Origin: Oscillospiraceae bacterium
GTDB lineage: Bacteria > Bacillota > Clostridia > Oscillospirales > Ruminococcaceae
NCBI GenBank assembly: GCA_029068025.1
Contig: JAIEDJ010000299.1
Location: 1 to 7,200 of the forward strand
Length of the DNA stretch: 7,200 nucleotides
Reading direction: 5' to 3'
Shown here: one piece after another, positions 6,200 through 7,200 of the stretch
Layout: the number at the start of each line of letters is the position of its first letter
Numbering within the stretch: position 1 is the first letter of the stretch
The notes under the pieces: generated by a model
Databases searched by the model: none
Seen by the model: only the letters and a program-made list of their open reading frames with translations
Told to the model about the DNA's origin: nothing
Translations under genes and position numbers: made by a program

Positions 6200-6901
6200 G
6201 TGAGAAATTTCTATATTATTTTGTTTGTGCTTTCGGGGGTGTATCTTCTGATACAGACCGTGGCGTGGATCTTTTTCGGGAGACGCTTTTTCCCCGACGC
6301 GGGGGAGCTTTTCGAGAATAAGAAGGACAAGAATCTCTGGCAGACGGTTTTCCCGAAGAATATGCTGAGACTTATCATAGTGATCTTTGCGGGTTCGGCT
6401 GTAGGATTTTTGACGGACTTGGCAGGTCTTGTCGGCTGGATCACGATGCCGATAGGGGCGCTTGCCGGGATCGCCGTGAATTTCATGATCAGCACGATCT
6501 GGGAACCGGTCTATGACAAACATCATAAAAGCGCGGAGCCGACCGATGACGAGCTGGAAGGACTCTCGGCGCGTGTTGTCGAGGACATAGACGATGATAA
6601 CTTCGGCGTGATAAAGGTAAAGCACGGTTCGAAAAGCTATCTGATGAGGGCTGTTACCGCTAACGGCAGAGCGCTGCCGAAGGGTACGGCGGTCATTGTG
6701 ATCTACGCGCAGGACAGCTGCTGCTTCGTGGAAAGCGAGGAGCACTTTTACGATGTTTTGTTTGATGAGAGTGAAGAGGCCGGGACAGCGGAAACAGCCG
6801 AGGCGGACAATAAACCGGAGAAAGATCGTGACGGTTTCGAGAATGGGAAAAAGAAAAATGGCAGAAGAAAAGACAAAAAAAATATCAATGTTGATATGTA
6901 G
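6200..6901 (+). CDS. NfeD-like membrane protein with C-terminal OB-fold and basic tail
   Basis: The 233-residue protein starts at GTG 6200, one base after the CorC-type stop; GAGG (6190-6193) lies 6 bases upstream, inside the previous gene. One hydrophobic segment at about 4-26 is followed by a charged loop and then two more at about 55-73 and 78-100. The region at about 116-180 fits the NfeD/YuaF OB-fold pattern: a GLSARVVEDI strand, DNFGVIKVKHGSKSYLMRAV (133-152), then LPKGTAVIVIYAQDSCCFVE (159-178), matching the family's Gkv-v-G--y-A followed by i-kGt-V-Vv---g--L-V. NfeD proteins usually partner stomatin/flotillin proteins or membrane proteases; neither is seen here, and no ClpP-like protease domain is present. 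The acidic stretch at 187-210 and the Lys/Arg tail at 217-227 are low complexity. Coupling to the CNNM/CBS gene suggests a shared membrane function, which is inference. Confidence 0.65.
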   Translation: MRNFYIILFVLSGVYLLIQTVAWIFFGRRFFPDAGELFENKKDKNLWQTVFPKNMLRLIIVIFAGSAVGFLTDLAGLVGWITMPIGALAGIAVNFMISTIWEPVYDKHHKSAEPTDDELEGLSARVVEDIDDDNFGVIKVKHGSKSYLMRAVTANGRALPKGTAVIVIYAQDSCCFVESEEHFYDVLFDESEEAGTAETAEADNKPEKDRDGFENGKKKNGRRKDKKNINVDM

Positions 6902-6902
6902 C

Positions 6903-6911
6903 TGATATAAT
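6903..6911 (+). promoter_or_regulatory. Candidate extended -10 promoter for the last gene
   Basis: TGATATAAT (6903-6911) is a perfect extended -10 (TGn plus TATAAT), beginning two bases after the last base of the preceding stop codon. No convincing -35 lies 16-18 bases upstream, where the sequence is A/T-rich; extended -10 promoters can tolerate that. Transcription would start near 6918, leaving about 38 bases of leader before ATG 6956. It would let the last gene be expressed apart from the operon. Confidence 0.45.
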
Positions 6912-6955
6912 GTCGACCTTGCCGGTTTGTCACGTTGATGAAATGGGTTGAAATT

Positions 6956-7200
6956 ATGAAAAACAGACGATTTCGTTTCTGGTATTACACAGTTTCTCAC
7001 GCACAGGCTCTGTTGAGAAGCGTCGGGAAAGATGATGATGAGAACATTGACATTTATTTCGGAGGTGTTTCTTATTTGGAGATTCCCGAAGAGATCGATG
7101 GTCTTGAAATAAAAGAACCGTCTGCTTCCGACAAAAAATATATCGCCGGAAAAACAGGCAATATCCGACAACAGGATAAAATCACGGTATTGGTACATGG
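6956..7200 (+). CDS. Unrecognised protein, partial, runs off the right edge
   Basis: The frame stays open from ATG 6956 to the end of the window (81 complete codons) and reads MKNRRFRFWYYTVSHAQALL at the start. The product so far appears soluble, with an aromatic, basic N-terminus, then an alternating strand-like section IDIYFGGVSYLEIP (32-45) and a polar region. There is no signal peptide. An in-frame ATG at 6938 would add six residues (MKWVEI); neither start has a strong ribosome binding site, although GGG (6945-6947) lies 8 bases before 6956. GC is about 41% (99 of 240 bases, 6961-7200, counted by hand), lower than the preceding genes, where one sampled 60-base stretch gave about 53%. With the promoter candidate at 6903-6911 this suggests a separate unit, possibly accessory. 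I do not assign a family or function. Confidence 0.6.
   Translation, partial: MKNRRFRFWYYTVSHAQALLRSVGKDDDENIDIYFGGVSYLEIPEEIDGLEIKEPSASDKKYIAGKTGNIRQQDKITVLVH

Noticed and set aside
6875..6882. A8 run near the end of the NfeD-like gene as a slippage site
   Set aside because: One inserted A leads to a stop within a few codons, giving almost the same Lys-rich tail, so slippage would have little effect.
6152..7198. 348-codon open frame on the minus strand across the NfeD-like gene and the partial gene
   Set aside because: It opposes two plus-strand frames that have promoter or ribosome binding site support, and its product looks like random antisense composition.
1..7200. tRNA, rRNA, CRISPR arrays, insertion sequences or attachment sites
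   Set aside because: Nothing matching tRNA arms, regularly spaced repeats, transposase frames or terminal inverted repeats was seen on either strand.

Overview
The window is a compact stretch of bacterial chromosome with every supported gene on the + strand. The gene families (FapA/DUF342, HAD and Cof phosphatases, an NlpC/P60-like protein, a CorC/HlyC-type CBS protein, an NfeD-like OB-fold protein), purine-rich ribosome binding sites, a textbook vegetative promoter and mid-range GC suggest a Gram-positive anaerobe of the Clostridia, perhaps Ruminococcus or a relative. The genus is inference; no rRNA or marker gene is present to prove it.

Layout. Positions 1-169 hold a near-consensus extended -10 promoter (33-61) and a leader with a short perfect hairpin (110-127). 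Then come a HAD-family phosphatase (170-838) and a FapA/DUF342 protein (854-2251). A 199-base gap (2252-2450) has no convincing gene or promoter but carries a 12-bp stem-loop within a chain of alternately complementary segments. A second run of genes follows: a membrane-anchored NlpC/P60-like protein (2451-3065), an HMGL-like/homocitrate-synthase-like barrel protein (3107-4090), a Cof-type HAD phosphatase (4111-4911), a CNNM/CBS transporter-like protein (4915-6198) and an NfeD-like membrane protein (6200-6901). The last three are nearly touching (gaps of 3 and 1 bases) and are probably translationally coupled. An extended -10 promoter candidate (6903-6911) precedes an AT-richer unrecognised gene that runs off the right edge (6956 onward).

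The main surprise is two consecutive proteins that look like enzymes stripped of their active sites. The NlpC/P60-like protein keeps the fold signatures but has Asn, Tyr and Ala where the Cys-His-His triad belongs. Its neighbour resembles DRE-TIM metallolyases such as NifV but lacks the LRDG loop and the metal-binding histidine pair. Both frames are open, so these look like maintained pseudoenzymes rather than decaying genes. The second also has a GC-rich hairpin between its only Shine-Dalgarno-like sequence and its start codon.

How the genes work together is not obvious. The coupled CNNM/CBS and NfeD-like pair points to membrane ion homeostasis or membrane organisation, and the NlpC-like protein to the cell envelope. 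The two HAD phosphatases are unrelated subtypes and cannot be given substrates from sequence. No mobile element, tRNA, rRNA or CRISPR array was seen.
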